Origin: Eremophila alpestris peregrina
Lineage: Eukaryota; Chordata; Aves; Passeriformes; Alaudidae
DNA length: 64,000 bases
Direction: 5' to 3'
NCBI GenBank assembly: GCA_009792885.1
Contig: WMCF01000003.1
Location: 10,706,518-10,770,517 of the forward strand
Shown: piece by piece, positions 12,180 through 25,566 of the stretch
Position numbering within the stretch: position 1 is the first letter of the stretch
Layout: each line of letters starts with the position of its first letter
Made by a program: the position numbers and the translations under genes
Notes under the pieces: generated by a model
What the model saw: the letters and a program-made list of their open reading frames with translations, nothing else
Told to the model about the DNA's origin: nothing
The model's database searches: none

Positions 12180-15100
12180 ATATTGCATTATTTGTTATTA
12201 AACACTAAAATATTTTAGACATTCATTTTCTGAACACCTAAATATGGCATTTCTCTTTTTGTTTATCTTTTTATCTTCATGTAATCTTGTGTAGTCATTA
12301 GGTCTGCAAAATATGTGATCTTCATTTGCAGGTGCTTGAATATGTCCTTTGGCATTAACCTCTGTGAATCTTAGTCCAGGCTTGCTGAAAAAGAAAATAG
12401 GGGGTTTAAAGTAAATGTCAACTTGATAGCTGTTTCATCCACTTCTTATCTTTCTGCAAATTGTTGAGCATCATATGTGTGACAGACCTATCTGACCCTG
12501 AGGTGGTAATCATAAATCCTTTGCAACTTTTTGTTCCTACATATGGACTTGGTTCAAAGTTTTTAGGAAGCAAAAAGTATACATCTCAATAACAGTGTTT
12601 CTTCACTAATGTAACTTTGGCAATGTGAATTTCCACTGACCAATTATAAAGGAAAATAGGAAGTTTTACAGAAAGAGTGGAAGGCAACTATTCTGTTTCA
12701 AGGCATTTCAATAACCATTTCTAATGATAAGAGTAAAAAAGGTGATGATAAAATGCAATAATATTTAAAGTATGGAGAATCTGGAAAGAAATTACTCAAC
12801 TTTCCAAATTAAATTAATACTAGAATATTCCAAGCTAAGTGTAGTGTAATTTTTTGTTGTTGATTCAGTTTTTGCATCTCCATTCCTTGTACAGATCTGC
12901 ATCTTGGCTATCTAGATACTAATTTTTTGTGCAAGTTTCATTCTTTTAAGATAGTAAATTTACTGTTGACTGCTTTCAACTTTACATGGATTTCTTTTTT
13001 TCATCTTTACACATCTATCTTCACAGAGTTAACAAAAGCATTGCAGTGGCAGATATATTTCACCAATTTTTTGAGTAAAAAAGGCTGTGCTTAGATGTGT
13101 GTGATGTGTGATCCTTTAACTTCTGAAAGCAGATATTCAATTTGTATGTCTATCAAGATTCCGCATATGTGTGCTTTCAATTTCCTGAAGATATTGAAGT
13201 GATACTGTGTATAAATGGTTACTTTGTATTACCCCTACTGTACAGTATTGAAAAATGGTTTATGTGCTTGCAAATTCATGTGCAAAATTGGCTCCTCTTC
13301 AGAACTATGTTCACTTAAAACAGGAAAACCACTTTATCTTGTATATATTTTGCTGTTTCTCTCTGCAATAAACCCATCTTGTGTTGTTTTCTTCATCTAA
13401 CTAGACTTGAAAATAAATGGGACGTTGTTGCTTCAGTGTTGCAGTTTTTAATACATGCTTTTTCAAAGTATGAGCTTACTTTCCTAAGGTCAGGCACTGG
13501 ATTAGACCATGATATGGAGTATGAGTCTGCTTTTTCCATTGCCCTCTGAGCAATTTCTCATCTGGCAAGCCTTCAAAAACTTGCCACATCGGGCACTGGT
13601 GTCAGTGATGAAGAATGAAAAAGTATGTCAGTACAGCCAAAGAATACAAAATGTTGGTGCATTCGTGTATCAAATATCATTAAAGGTGGTTTTCCCCATT
13701 CAAGTGAAATAAAAAGGTGGGTTTTTTATGGTTTTTAGCTGTCTCTGTGGCACTTATCAGTCATGAAACTTATTTCAGAGCAAAAATAATTGTGAGAAGA
13801 CTCTTTGCACTGGTATTGCACCCAGCTTTTTTGCAAATGATTCTACCAGTAGACGTTTCTGTTGGGCTCAGTTACCATGTTGATACCATTATGCAAAAGT
13901 TATCCAGGCCTCTAACATTCTCTTCAGAAAAAGCAACAGTTTTGACTTGCAAAATTAACTTAATCTCCATTTTTTTATTTCATTCCATTTTGCCGGAGTT
14001 GATGGTTAAAACTATGATCATGATGACCTCATAAATTCTTGAGGAGACTTTCACAATGTTTGTATTGAAAATTAATTTCAAAATTTGATTTCAAGTAAAA
14101 TGTATGTTGTTTGTAAACCCATGCAGTGTTTTCTATGGTTTTCCAACTTACTGTGTGTGTCTATTGATTATTCTTAAAATATATTATTAATTTTTTATGT
14201 TGCAGAGGTAAGGTAATTGATCTGTAGTCTTTTGAATCATCCTCCCTTCTCTTCCCAACAAAAATATTACATTTGTTACTGTTCAGACATAGGTCACCTT
14301 TCTGGATTTGCAGATGTATTTAAAATACTTAAATACATATTTTCTGTTCTCCAAATCCACTTTCCAAATTCTCTTAATATTTTTGGTTACGTAGTAAATA
14401 TATCATATTGGGAACAGAAACTAAGTTTTATGGGTATTTATTGCTGGTTTCATGAGAGTTGGAAATGGTTTGACCTTTCATGATAATTCAGGAGATTTCT
14501 GGAAAGGAGAATATAACTTATACTATCAATAAGATAGTGATGAATACTAACAATAGGATAGTACAGGATTGTAAATTGTAAATTTATATGATAAAGATAA
14601 GACGTGGTCAATGTTCAGGTTATTTAAGCTACTTCTTTCCAGAGTTTACAGTTTTTACTACTGCATGTACCTCTTCATTTGTAGCGTCATATCTCCTCAC
14701 CTGGAAACCTGGATTTTCAAATATTTTTAAGAGGTGTCTGTGGAACAGAGCTGATGGATGGGACTCTATCTGCTTCTCAACATGTGAGCAAACTGTTTTA
14801 ATTCTCCTCCTTCAATTTTTCATTGAGCTGAAGAATGCCACTCTTTTACTGTTATTGCCATTCCTGAATCTGAAGGGAATATTTGAGAACCATTTTTTCA
14901 ACTATTTGTGCATTTTATATTTTGCAGTCAGTACAGTACTATGTGTGCTCCTTTATTTTTCAATGTACATGTAAATAAACGTCGGATGCTCCTGACATGT
15001 TGTGTATTCTTGTTAAATTTTTTTAAAGTATGTTTTTTGGAATTCATAATGCATGAATTTGAGTCTATTTAATATTAGAAGCATATATGTAGGTGGCAAT

Positions 15101-15764
15101 TGCATTACTTTATGATGCTCCTGGACAAGTGAGAGAGGCTGTGCTCTGTGGAGCTCAAAGAGTTCCCAGCTGCATATGGAATTAAAAGGTATGTGAATGA
15201 GCTGGAGGATGATAAATTGCTTCTGCTTGTCAAAAAGGAGATATTTTAATGAAGCTCATCATATAAAAATGTAAGTTAGCACCATGAAAACGGTGAGAAA
15301 TTGAAGACAAACAAGAAAAACTACCAGATTAATTTAAAACTGGAGAAAATGTGTATCTCAAAATTGGTCAATATTTTATTTATTTAGACCAGAATCTTGA
15401 TGCGTCCCTTTCAACAATTTGGAAAGGTTTTGAATGTGGAGATAGATGCTACCTAGAGCTGTAACACTATCTAGTCTCTAACCACTATTTTATTAATAAT
15501 TTTATGTAGATCCTGTCAGGACCTGCTTCTCCTTATTTCACTAAGCACATCTGATAAAAAGAAAAGGATCTGGTACTATATTTTCAGTGACCAGCCTCCT
15601 TAGCCAGTAGAAGGCTGTGATTAGCTTCACCCTTAAATTTGACTGCACCAGAATAACCAGAACAAATCTGGGGACAAGATGTTTTTTTTTAAAGAACGCT
15701 GCATCTTCCTTCTCTATATAGTACTTGAATTTGGGGAACATGTAACCTCCTTTGTTGCCAGTAC

Positions 15765-15802
15765 CTGTCTCTTATACACATCTAGATGTGTATAAGAGAC
15801 AG
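15765..15802. other. Two head-to-head Tn5/Nextera mosaic ends (sequencing-library artefact)
   Basis: Bases 15765-15783 are CTGTCTCTTATACACATCT and 15784-15802 are its exact reverse complement, AGATGTGTATAAGAGACAG. This 19-bp sequence is the hyperactive Tn5 mosaic end used in tagmentation libraries and in mate-pair junction adapters. Two complete, mutation-free copies abutting head to head form a 38-bp palindrome, as produced when two tagged ends are joined. A bird genome has no known native source for it. The sequences on either side may not be contiguous in the real chromosome. The 9-mer catgtaacc at 15739-15747 reappears as its reverse complement right after the adapter (15803-15811), which hints at a chimeric or folded-back read. 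Confidence 0.95.
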
Positions 15803-15837
15803 GGTTACATGCGGCCTACCAAGCCTTAGCATAAGTA

Positions 15838-15873
15838 CTACTAATGTCAACTACTAATGTCAACTACTGTCAA
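15838..15873. repeat. 13-bp tandem repeat, about 2.8 copies
   Basis: The unit ctactaatgtcaa occurs at 15838-15850 and 15851-15863, followed by a partial copy with a 3-base deletion at 15864-15873. It lies 36 bp from the adapter artefact, so its copy number may itself be an assembly product. Confidence 0.8.
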
Positions 15874-18800
15874 TCATTAACATTTGCTACTAACTTAATA
15901 CAATTTATTGGATAAAATGAATATAATGGCAACACCTTCATAACTTATAAACAAGGTGGACTAATGCATAGAGGAGTAGATTACTTCCCTCAGCCTTCTT
16001 TTGGTGATCTCCTCACAGTCACACTGTTATTGTTGTTTTAGTGTACAGAGACTCAGACATGTAGAAATTATTCCCTTCTTGTTTAGCTTAAGAAGTCAGA
16101 TTTCTATCCAGCCAACATAAAAATCTGGAATATGTGAAATAAATCAAAATACTAACTTTCCCATGCTGGGTTTAGGAAAGAAGAAGTTTTGAGTTAATAT
16201 TTGGTTAACGATTAAGAGTTTATTCCTATTAAGCTCCCTCATAATTTGTTCAAATCCAGGAGGAGCAGCAACCACAAGAATATTTAAGCATATGCTTATG
16301 TGCATCAGGGCTTTGCAGTCTTGGCAATTGCAATAGTCAAATATCCAACAAAATTTAATTGTTAAAGATTGTTTTTCTAAACCAATATATTATTTTGGAT
16401 AATTGAACTTTTGAGGTGTATATGGAGTCACATTTTCTTACTTTTTCTGTCATGCCATCTGTATATCAATATACTTTTTTGTTTGCTTCTTTTCAAGGCA
16501 AAAAGAGATTTATGTACTGGAAGCTGAAGACTTTACTTTGGACAACACGCCCTAGAAAGTTACCAATAAAATTGGAGAAAAAGTTGGTATAGTACCAGCT
16601 CCTGAAATATGTGGACTATGATCACAAGACTTAAAGGAAAGTGAGGGATTGTCTCGGTGAATAAGAAGCATAATACTAAAAATTACTAATAACTATCAAT
16701 TTCAAAATACAACTTATATTGGTTTACATTACAAAGTATTTAGCATTTTTTCTTAAAGGGAGATGTTCATAGTGGTTGTTCTCCACTAGCTTCTCCAAAC
16801 TTTCATATAATTTCTTGGGAAACTGACTGAAGTAAAATTTTTCTCTTGATAATGAATTATTACCAGTTGGAACTCTGAAGAGTTTCAATTCAGATTGAAT
16901 AGATGTGGTTTTTACACCCTACACAAATGTGTGCAATTAAATACCTTTTTCCCTCAACCATTTCTTCATATTTTTGAAAGACTTTGACTTGAATGTTCAT
17001 TTATTTATTTGACTGTAAAAATGTAACTGAGTTTCGTGTAACTTGCATCTTCTGTGTTCATATAATGCAGTGCACTTACAAAACTTGTGTCAGTGCATTT
17101 CATTTTCACATTTATGCATTTAAATGGTGGGGAGAAAACTAACAGCAAAAAATTAAAAAGGAGGCCACCATCAGTGGAAGCATTTTCTGCACAAGAAAAG
17201 ATTCTATGTGGGAAGGTATTAGATAGTCATCATAAGGCTTTTATTTCAATAATTATTCTTCAGCCTTTGAAATGTCATTATAGGTCAAAGAGGCAGCTTT
17301 TGTTCCATATCAAGCAGAATTTAATAAGGAAGGACAAAATAGATATGTCAGATGGTTAATAAATTGAAATTATGTCAAATTATGCATTGTTACAAGAATC
17401 AGCTATGTGATAAGTTTTTGCATACTCCAGTTTTCAAGTTCACTAACTCTTGTGCAGCATTTTCACTCACTTTTCTTTGTCAGAAACACCGTGCTGATCT
17501 GTCCTACCTGATCTGCTCATTGAGTCATCCGCTTACAGCAGGAGAGATCAGTGATGCATCTTCATTTCATTTGAGTTTTAGTTTCAGGGCATATAGGAAA
17601 GGATAAGTTTACTATAAGCATTTTATGGGCATGTAGCTAGCTTTCCCTGGATGTCCATGCTTCTTTAAGGACAGATCTACAAGCAGTCATCATTTTTGCC
17701 AGCACATTTCTTTGTCTTCTAAGAGATAAGAGTATGTGAGAACAGGATGATGGTTTCAGTTCATGTTGTGTATGATATACACATTGTTAAATAGAAGTTT
17801 TAATATATGAGGCCTTGTTAAAATTTTGACTCCAAAGTTAGAGCTTTAGATATGACCATTACTTTTGCCAGGTAGGAATGTTTAGTGACCTTCAGCAGCT
17901 GCATGGGTCTTGTTAGCTGAGATCTTTCATGAGCTTCCAGTTTCAGGTTTTACACACCATTAAGTGTATCCTCAAGTTAAAATAGAATTGACAAGATGTG
18001 TCTGAATGTTCAGGAAGAAGTAAGGCATAGTTTTGATATCTGATTCATCCTACAAACCTCATTAAAAAGGAGAATCCATCAAGCACCAGATTGAGCAGCC
18101 ATGTAAGTTTTGATGTAGTTAAGATGCTCACATGTGCATGACATTGGTATGCCAGCTTATTCTTTATCCACATCCCGTTTCAGCTCATTTCATCATGCCA
18201 ACATCTGAATACTATCACAGCTGTCTGGAAAACCCATAATTACAGACAAGGCAGTTGGCAGTGGCAGTTGCCACACTTAGAACAGGCTTTCAGAATTTTT
18301 CTTGGCAATAAACATCATAAACAGAAGACAAGGGATGATCTCCTGGCATGACTGCAAAGCATTTTGCTACTGGGTTGGCTAGCAGAACATGTTTTGTTGT
18401 GCTTTGTTAATTTACTACCATCCTTCAACAGCTAACCCAAAAGAAGAGAGCCTGTATGTCCCAGTCTTCCCTGAAGTCACTGACCATTTGGGTCAAGACT
18501 TTTTTTGTTTGCAGAGGCACAGTTGCTGATTAAAAGGCTTGAGTGTGCATGTATATAGGGGAGGGAGGTCCACACTGAGTCATCATTACTGAACCTGTTT
18601 GTAGGATTCTCTACTGGGTTCAATTAGCAGAAGGTTCTCTAAAATGCATTTTTCTAAATGTCACACCTATTCTATGTTGCCCCTAAGCCTAGGCTGACAA
18701 CCACAGAGGTATAATGTATACTGGACCCAGAAACTGTCTTCTCCATTTTGTGATTCCGAGTGCAAGAAATTCTTCCTCACCAGGAGGATTCTGTTCCTGA

Positions 18801-21800
18801 CCCCCTGACCTTACTAGAAAGGGACTTTAGCAAAAAGTCTGGATTTTATGAGTTTCATTTGGTAAGGAGTGCTCATATACTAGAAACTATTTTATTCATG
18901 CTGCAAGATATGAAAGTATATGGAAATCTGATCCTAGACTTTGCAGTCCTCTAGTCCCAGCATATGTTTTTTCATGTCCATGACAACACCATTGTTATGT
19001 TTTTCAGTTGACATTGTAACTGTCCTGTTACTCTGGAAAGAGCTAAACAGATTATTTTGTTTGTTCCTGGGCTTCAGGTGGAGGGAGTACTTGGAATAAA
19101 AACAATATCTGGACATGAGCAGTACTTCATTAGATAGAGAAAAGCCTTAATTTACACTGCAGTTTGATATGGCTAGTCTTTGCTTTTATTGCAGTACTGT
19201 TTTGTAAGTAATCCGTGATACTCAAGAGGAAGGTGAAGGGATGGAGAGCAGCTGTTCATTCAAGGTGTTGTTAAAAGTCTGTGTAAATGTTGAGATGACC
19301 AAGTAAATCTTTGTGGCAAAACAGAGGAAAGCAATACTTAGGCTGATTTGAGGTATTAGCCTTCAGTTTTCTCAGTGATGCAAAAAGAAAAGGTAGATTG
19401 TCTTTAAAGCTGAGGCACCAGCTTGCTATGAACTGCCCTCTGAGTGTCAAGAGGTTGAGTGGAGTAGAACTGCATTACAACTACAATGAAGCTAACTTAT
19501 TTGTGTTCTTTGGGCAGTTAAGTCAGGGAGCATGAAATAGTTTACAGAACTATGGAACAAAGATGGAAATCCCAAGTGTCTTTATCTCACGCAACTGTAA
19601 TATCTGATGTTAAATGAGATTGGTTTTCTGGACAGCATCTTTTATATCTTAAAATATTAATCAATACTGGGAGCACTAAGATGTGATGTGCCTACTAGAT
19701 ATAAATATCATCAGTGAGTTTCAAAGGCCACTCACTGTGTAAAGAACACAAAACGGGGTGATAGGCACCCTGATGTGTGTTTGAAATTATTACCTGATAA
19801 AAATTATTATTATTAGCTGAAGCTGTACATTTTCCTGTCCTTAAAGTTATCTATGGTGCTTGAAGACTGTAGGTTAGAAAATCTCATATAGAGGCCAACA
19901 AGGAGAGTAACATGTGGGTTTTTTCCTGCTTTTGTTCTTGGAAGAAGAGCTGGAGACATGACCTTTCTGTAAAGGTTTTCTCATGAACTGCATACAGCAA
20001 ATTAAATTCTTCAAGTCCTTATTTGGTCATAATACTGATTGCTAAATACTTTTTTTTTCCTGATATCTCTCTTTAGAGTAAAAATACTTTTTCTTAATTT
20101 GAAATCAGGGTATTGTTTCTCTTCCCACCCACCCCTTTTAACCTCTTCACAGTTTTGTTGTCTGTGAAATTTTAAGAAGATAAACCAACATTACTTAATT
20201 TAGCATCATTTTAACTAAAATTATTTTACTGTTATTTACATTTCTCTGACTTTGAATTAAATATATTCTTATGTCATGCATGCATTTTTACCAAATTTTA
20301 ACATTTCATTTTCTCATTCTTTAGGACGCTCTCATGTTGTCAAAAATGAGTAGAACCATAACACAAAATGTAAGCCACATGCTTTCAATTTTGCTGGAGA
20401 CAAAGAGCACAGTTGAAACATGTGAATTTTAGTTAAGGTGATATTTGGATTTTGATTTCAGAATTTTTGAAAGCAAGGAATAAATATAAGCTTTTATAAC
20501 CAACATAATTGCCATCAGAAAAAAATGCAATATTTTCTACATCACAAATATTTCCATTCTTCCGTTTTTTTAACCCTGCAAATATGTTTTTTTATATAAT
20601 CTTACCATGAAAAATGCTGGACTGGATTCTCTTGAGTTGCTTAGTTAAAAGACCTTTTAGGAATGTCTACTTATAGTCTAGAAATACATGTACATCGCTA
20701 AATTTTAGTATAGCAACTGTGCCAATTTTTTGTTTGAATTTGTACCTGCAGAATGGGTTTGCATTACAGCACTTGTGTTGTTCTACTCTAGATAGCATCC
20801 ATCCCAACAACAAACAAACAAACAACCCTCTACTGTTCCTTATTTCAGTGCTTTTAATAATAATCTGACTTTCAAAAACAGTCACTAATTCACTAGCTGT
20901 CTTGCAATGTATTTTCTAAATCATACTGAAGCAAAGTTGTTCTTAGAGATACATATGTGTAAAAAATTCAAATTAATATATTTTCCTACTATACTACCTA
21001 GTAGCATTCACTATAGAAAGAACATTTCCCATAAAAAATATAATTTCCTTAGCAATTCTGGTATGACCCAAATAACCCCATTCATTTCACAGAAACAGTT
21101 TTAGAGGCTATATTGCATTATTCATTAATGTTGTGGATAACAACTTCAACCTCAGGACTGTTGAGCCAGCACTTTCATGAGCAGTAAATTCCCTGAGGGA
21201 GGAAATGAAAAAAATTGTCCCTACCCTGAGGTTTGAAAAATAATCTTCACTACAGGAAGAGTTTGCTGAGGGGTTGTGCCTAATGAGAGGAAATTCTCTA
21301 AGATGATAATCATCCCCAGGAACAACTTTGGAAACCTGAAGCTCTCTATGAGAATACTATAACAAATTTTTTGTTAATCCTCCCATTCTATGACATGCAT
21401 ATGCTCAGTCCTTGGGGCATCCTAGAAAGGGCAACTCATGCTGAGAGAAGGTATTTATTTTGTCTTTTTAGACCTTATGCTCTGAAGGAAGGACCAGTAA
21501 CTGTGTCCTTACTATAGAGGATATTGTATATGTGAGCAAGAACAAAATATTTGAGATGAGTATTTAGGGAGAGGCAGTGAAGAGTTCATCTGTCTCCCAT
21601 ACCAACAGACAGGATTAAACCACTCTGAAGTCCTCCACTAAGCTGACCTCTTCATACTGACATCAGTTTTGAAGTTTGTTTCTTTTGCAAGGGCAACAGT
21701 GGGATTTAAGCCAACACTGATCAGGCCCGCTTATTAGTCTTTAAGAATATGAATTGTGAAATTCTTCCCTCCTGTTGGTGCAAAAAATGTGCTGGTAAAG

Positions 21801-22373
21801 TAGTAATACTCTTCACTTCCTTGTTAGTAACTTTTTTTACTGTACGTAGACGTTTGGCCATAACATCCTCAGATGTCACCTCTGTTCATATTCTTGTGAA
21901 AAAATCATGGATATTTGTAACAAATATATGTAACAAATACAGGTTATAAAATGATTACAGTGAAATTTTCATTTAATCCAGAAAAGAGTTTCAGTCACGT
22001 CAAAACTAGGGATTAATATTTTGCTTTTCATATGTCACTATGCTCTACAACTAATGAGTTTGATTCTGATATCTTTTTCAGCAACATAAATGAAATCTTT
22101 TCCCTTGCAATCAAAGGAAAAATCAGGATAGGATATAGAATCAGGAATTACATGGTTTTGTTTTGAAGAGCAGTGAAACATGCAAACAGATTGATGGTAA
22201 TGTGTGCTGCTGTAATTTTTTGGAGGCATGAATTATTCAAGGGGTATCACAGCATGTATTAAAATAATTGAAATGTAAGCAGTATTGGAACTATGTTTAG
22301 CATGCCTCAATAGTTCTAAATATTTGCAAATAGTGAGTATGAGGCCTTTCTGATCCTGATTTCACAATTGCAG
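15874..22373. other. Unique AT-rich stretch without genes
   Basis: No gene, RNA gene or clear mobile element is recognised. Open frames up to 90 codons are scattered on both strands and lack domains. A (CAAA)n tract lies at 20805-20827. Confidence 0.55.
20805..20827. repeat. (CAAA)n short tandem repeat
   Basis: A CAA/CAAA-unit run of about 23 bases, imperfect at its left end. Confidence 0.75.
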
Positions 22374-22440
22374 ATTAGGATGGGCCTCAGGATATCATCA
22401 GGTTCAACATCATGCTCAAAGCAGGATTAACACTAAACAT
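22374..22440 (-). mobile_element. CR1 LINE 3'-end remnant
   Basis: The stretch 'gggcctcaggatatcatcag...caacat..tgctcaaagcaggattaacact' follows the reverse complement of the CR1 3' terminal region, which in intact copies reads like 'gacctcagagatcatc...ccaac...tgctcaaagcagg'. Only about 65 bases are recognisable and they are strongly diverged, so this is an old insertion or a small surviving piece. Confidence 0.55.
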
Positions 22441-24778
22441 ATTAACTGGTGTAATACTGAGGACTGGATTTTAGAAAATACTAAATAATACATCCCTGGG
22501 AAAAGGTAGAGTTCAAATGGGCTCTTCTGTTGTTATATGACTTTTAGAATTAACTGCAGGTGCCAAGCCAAACAACATAGGCTGTGCTGTCAAGGCAAAT
22601 GCTGAACCAACATGGGTGGTGTTGCTGCCAGTAAGTAACCATCCCCAGCAAAGATAGTAATTTTTTTTATTATTTCTGTTCTGCAGCTTAAGAATGGTGA
22701 ACAAAATCAGAGGGATGATGACTGACATTTTGAAAAACTAATAGGATAATCTAATTGACTAGAAAGTGAGTATCTCAAATACCTATGGACCTAGATACAG
22801 AAATTATCCAGGAACTTGAAATAGGTTTGATGCTAACTGTCATATTTGGAGATTATTTATTAATTTATTGCATAGGTTGAAAAGACATTTATTCTTTATA
22901 TATACAAATTTGAATACAGGATCAACAGTGATAGTTTTGTTCTGTATCTTTCAAATGTCACAGAATCAGCATCTTGAAGTGTAAGCTTCTTCAAATTTGA
23001 CTTTTTTTGTGGAGTTTGTTTAGGAATGTAAGGAATTAGGAATCTAAGAATGTTAGAGTTAAAAGAATTTTATTCAAATTACTAAGAATTTGATATAAAC
23101 AACAGATGAATGGACTGTAAACAACCTGTAAAACAAACAGGAAAAAAATCTTGCTGGTAAGTCTATAAGAAATGTAAACTGGTAGTCCGTGATTTAAATG
23201 AAATCTATTCCTCTGTTTCAGAGTAAAAATTGAAAATAAATCTATCACGTTTCTACCAAATGGAAAGAATCTCTTAACCAAAAATAAAAAAACAATTCAT
23301 TTATTTCATGCTTACTTGAAAAATTCTCCTGAGCTTTACTTCCAGAATGAAGCAGTCTAGAACTCCAGAAAGCTACAGCCTTATTGGAATAATTTCTGAA
23401 TAAAAGTTTTTCCTCTAATCCATAAACATTGTACATCCCCAAAAATTTTAATTCAATGGTTTGCAAATCTAGACAGAACCTAGACTTTTAGGCTTTTGAT
23501 ATATAGTTTTATGGTTCTGCCTCTCTCATTCCTTTGCATTCAGATCTGGTCCATCGTGCTTCAGTGCCAGAAACTGAAACTTTTTGTGTTGGAAGGTGGT
23601 TCTTCCTATTTTAATCCTAAATTTTCATTTTGAAATGTCATTCCATTATTTTCTGATACAGTCATTCCCCATGTGACCCTTGCAAGCATGCTTCCCACTG
23701 TTTCAGATTACTGAAGAGCATTTGGTGGGTGTTTACCCCTCTTTATGATTCAGACCAGGTATTTAGCTTCTGTGAATTTCATTTGGTTGGTTTTGTCTTT
23801 CTGCAGTTTTGCAATACCAGCTGCCTGTATGAGATAATTTACCCAATACTAGATTAATGTAGTGTTCTTCAATTCCTGTTCTTCAAGTAATGGTGTCTTA
23901 GAGCTAGATTAAGAAGTATCTGCCTGAATTAGCTGTTGTTTCACTTTTTGCTTTTATGGTTTGCATAAAAAGGAAGACAAAACAAGGTTGCAATAAAAGC
24001 CTATGTTCATTGATACTCATTGAATATTTAAAACACAAGGGTGCAGCTCATATGATTAATTTCAAGTGTATGTGGGTGGTGCAGTGCTTGTGTTTATTGC
24101 AACAATCTAAGAAATAATTACTGAGTCCCAAACTGGCCAGGATTGAATTATTACCAAGAAAATGCGAAGCATGAACTATATAAGGAATACAATGGATCCC
24201 ATTTGCCACTTTTTGTTCTCTTTCCAGAGGTAATAAACACTTTAAGTCTGCTTTATGTGGCTAAATTAATACACAACAGCTAGCCAAACAGCCTAATATG
24301 TTTACTTATGGAAATATAGTCATTCACAAGGTGAGAACTTACTGCAATAAGGTATACTAATAGACTATTAAAGGAAAAATAAGTTTTGCACAATGGTGAT
24401 GGAAGTCTGGTGCTTCTTCAAACAGCTAAGGATTAATTAAGAACCCTACTTCTGCAGAAATATGATATTCTTATATGAGCTCTGTACTGAAACGTGCAAT
24501 GGAATTTAACCTATAAAAAATAACAAACTAACAACTCTATTTGTGAAATATGCATCCATTATTTGACTTTTGTTGTGGGCTAATCCCATGTGGCAAATCA
24601 GTCTCCCACAGTTGTTCATTCCCTTGCAGTGGGAGGTGGGGGAGACAATCGGAAAGGTAAAAGTGATAACTTGTGTGCAGACAAAGACAGTTTAATAGGT
24701 GAAGCAAAAGCTGAGTGTGCAAATAAAAGAAAAGAAGGAATTCGTTACTACTTGCAACTGCAGGCATGAAGCATCCAT
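22441..24778. other. Unique AT-rich stretch without genes
   Basis: Nothing gene-like is supported. Short open frames on the minus strand at 23036-23466 have no domain and overlap each other. Confidence 0.55.
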
Positions 24779-25165
24779 GCAACCTTCTTTTCTCCAGGTT
24801 GAACCTTCTCAGCTTGTCTTTGGAGGGGAGGTACTCCAGTGTCCCAGTCCATGAAGTACCTTCATGGCCCTTCTCTGGACTTGTTCCATGTCCTTCTTAT
24901 GCTGAGGAGCCCAGAGCTGAATGCAGCACTCCTGCATTTGTTTTATTCTCTAGTTCTGTCCAGTCTCTGTTTCAGGTCAGCCATCCCAAGGCAACAGTGG
25001 GATCCCACAAGAGCTGACTAGAGTGAGAGAATCACCTCCTGCAGCCTGCTGGCCATGTTGCTTTTGATGCAGCCCAGGATGCCACTGGCTAAATACTTTT
25101 TGTAGTCATCAAAATATTGTATGCTGTACTTGCAGAACCTCATCTTGGTTCATGGAGCCCCACAC
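24779..25165 (-). mobile_element. CR1 LINE fragment (minus)
   Basis: Read on the plus strand, the order is 'tctccaggttgaacc', 'cttcatggcccttctctgga', 'gaggagcccagagctgaatg', 'cagcactcctgcatttg', 'gagagaatcacctcctgcag' and 'gctgcttttgatgcagcccaggatg' (the last split here only by local changes). This is the reverse complement of the CR1 ORF2 3' portion, so the element points to the minus strand. Homology fades after about 25090, with a possible weak tail to 25165 ('ttgcagaacctcatcttggttcatgg'). An insertion replaces the usual short link near 24940-24990. It is 5'-truncated and decayed. The open frames across it are LINE remnants. Confidence 0.85.
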
Positions 25166-25542
25166 AAAATAAAGGTAGGAAATCCAATTGACTTTAAAAA
25201 ATTTATTAGGGAATTATTTTTAAACTGTTGATAGTTTGAAGTGTTACCTTGGTCCAAACTGTATAGCATTCATTCTGTCTTGGTTTTATTGTAATTTTTG
25301 CTAGGTCAGAAATAAGGGGGTGCTGGAGGTTTCTTGTACATTGAGAGTCCTCAAAAACCTAGCTCAGAGTACTTAGTACAGTAATAATGATTACATTACT
25401 ATTAGGACTGTAACTTATGGTCCAGAAATTCTATCTGGATTGTGATATCCTTGGTAAAAATGTCCTTCACTGTAGCACAATCTCACTAAACCAAATGTAC
25501 ATCTAGCAATAGAAGAGGAAAAGGCTGAAAAAAATAGTTTAT

Positions 25543-25566
25543 TAATCCATGCTTTTACATGGATTA
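25543..25566. repeat. 9-bp perfect inverted repeat, 6-nt loop
   Basis: TAATCCATG at 25543-25551 pairs with CATGGATTA at 25558-25566. No larger structure extends from it. Confidence 0.8.

Larger units (their letters stand above)
8591..15764. other. Unique AT-rich stretch without genes
   Basis: I find no supported gene. The open frames of 105 and 128 codons at 13717-14034 and 14588-14974 have no domain and a composition typical of translated AT-rich non-coding DNA (many F, L, I, S and K residues). Two perfect palindromes (8815-8826 and 12162-12179) are the only structured sites noted. Confidence 0.55.

Noticed and set aside
14588..14974. 128-codon open frame (+), hydrophobic
   Set aside because: No domain, no splice context and no codon bias. 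The residue content is that of translated AT-rich DNA, and no repeat or homolog supports it.
15765..15802. Palindrome considered as a native transposon end or regulatory site
   Set aside because: It matches the engineered Tn5 mosaic end exactly on both arms, so a library artefact is the simpler explanation.
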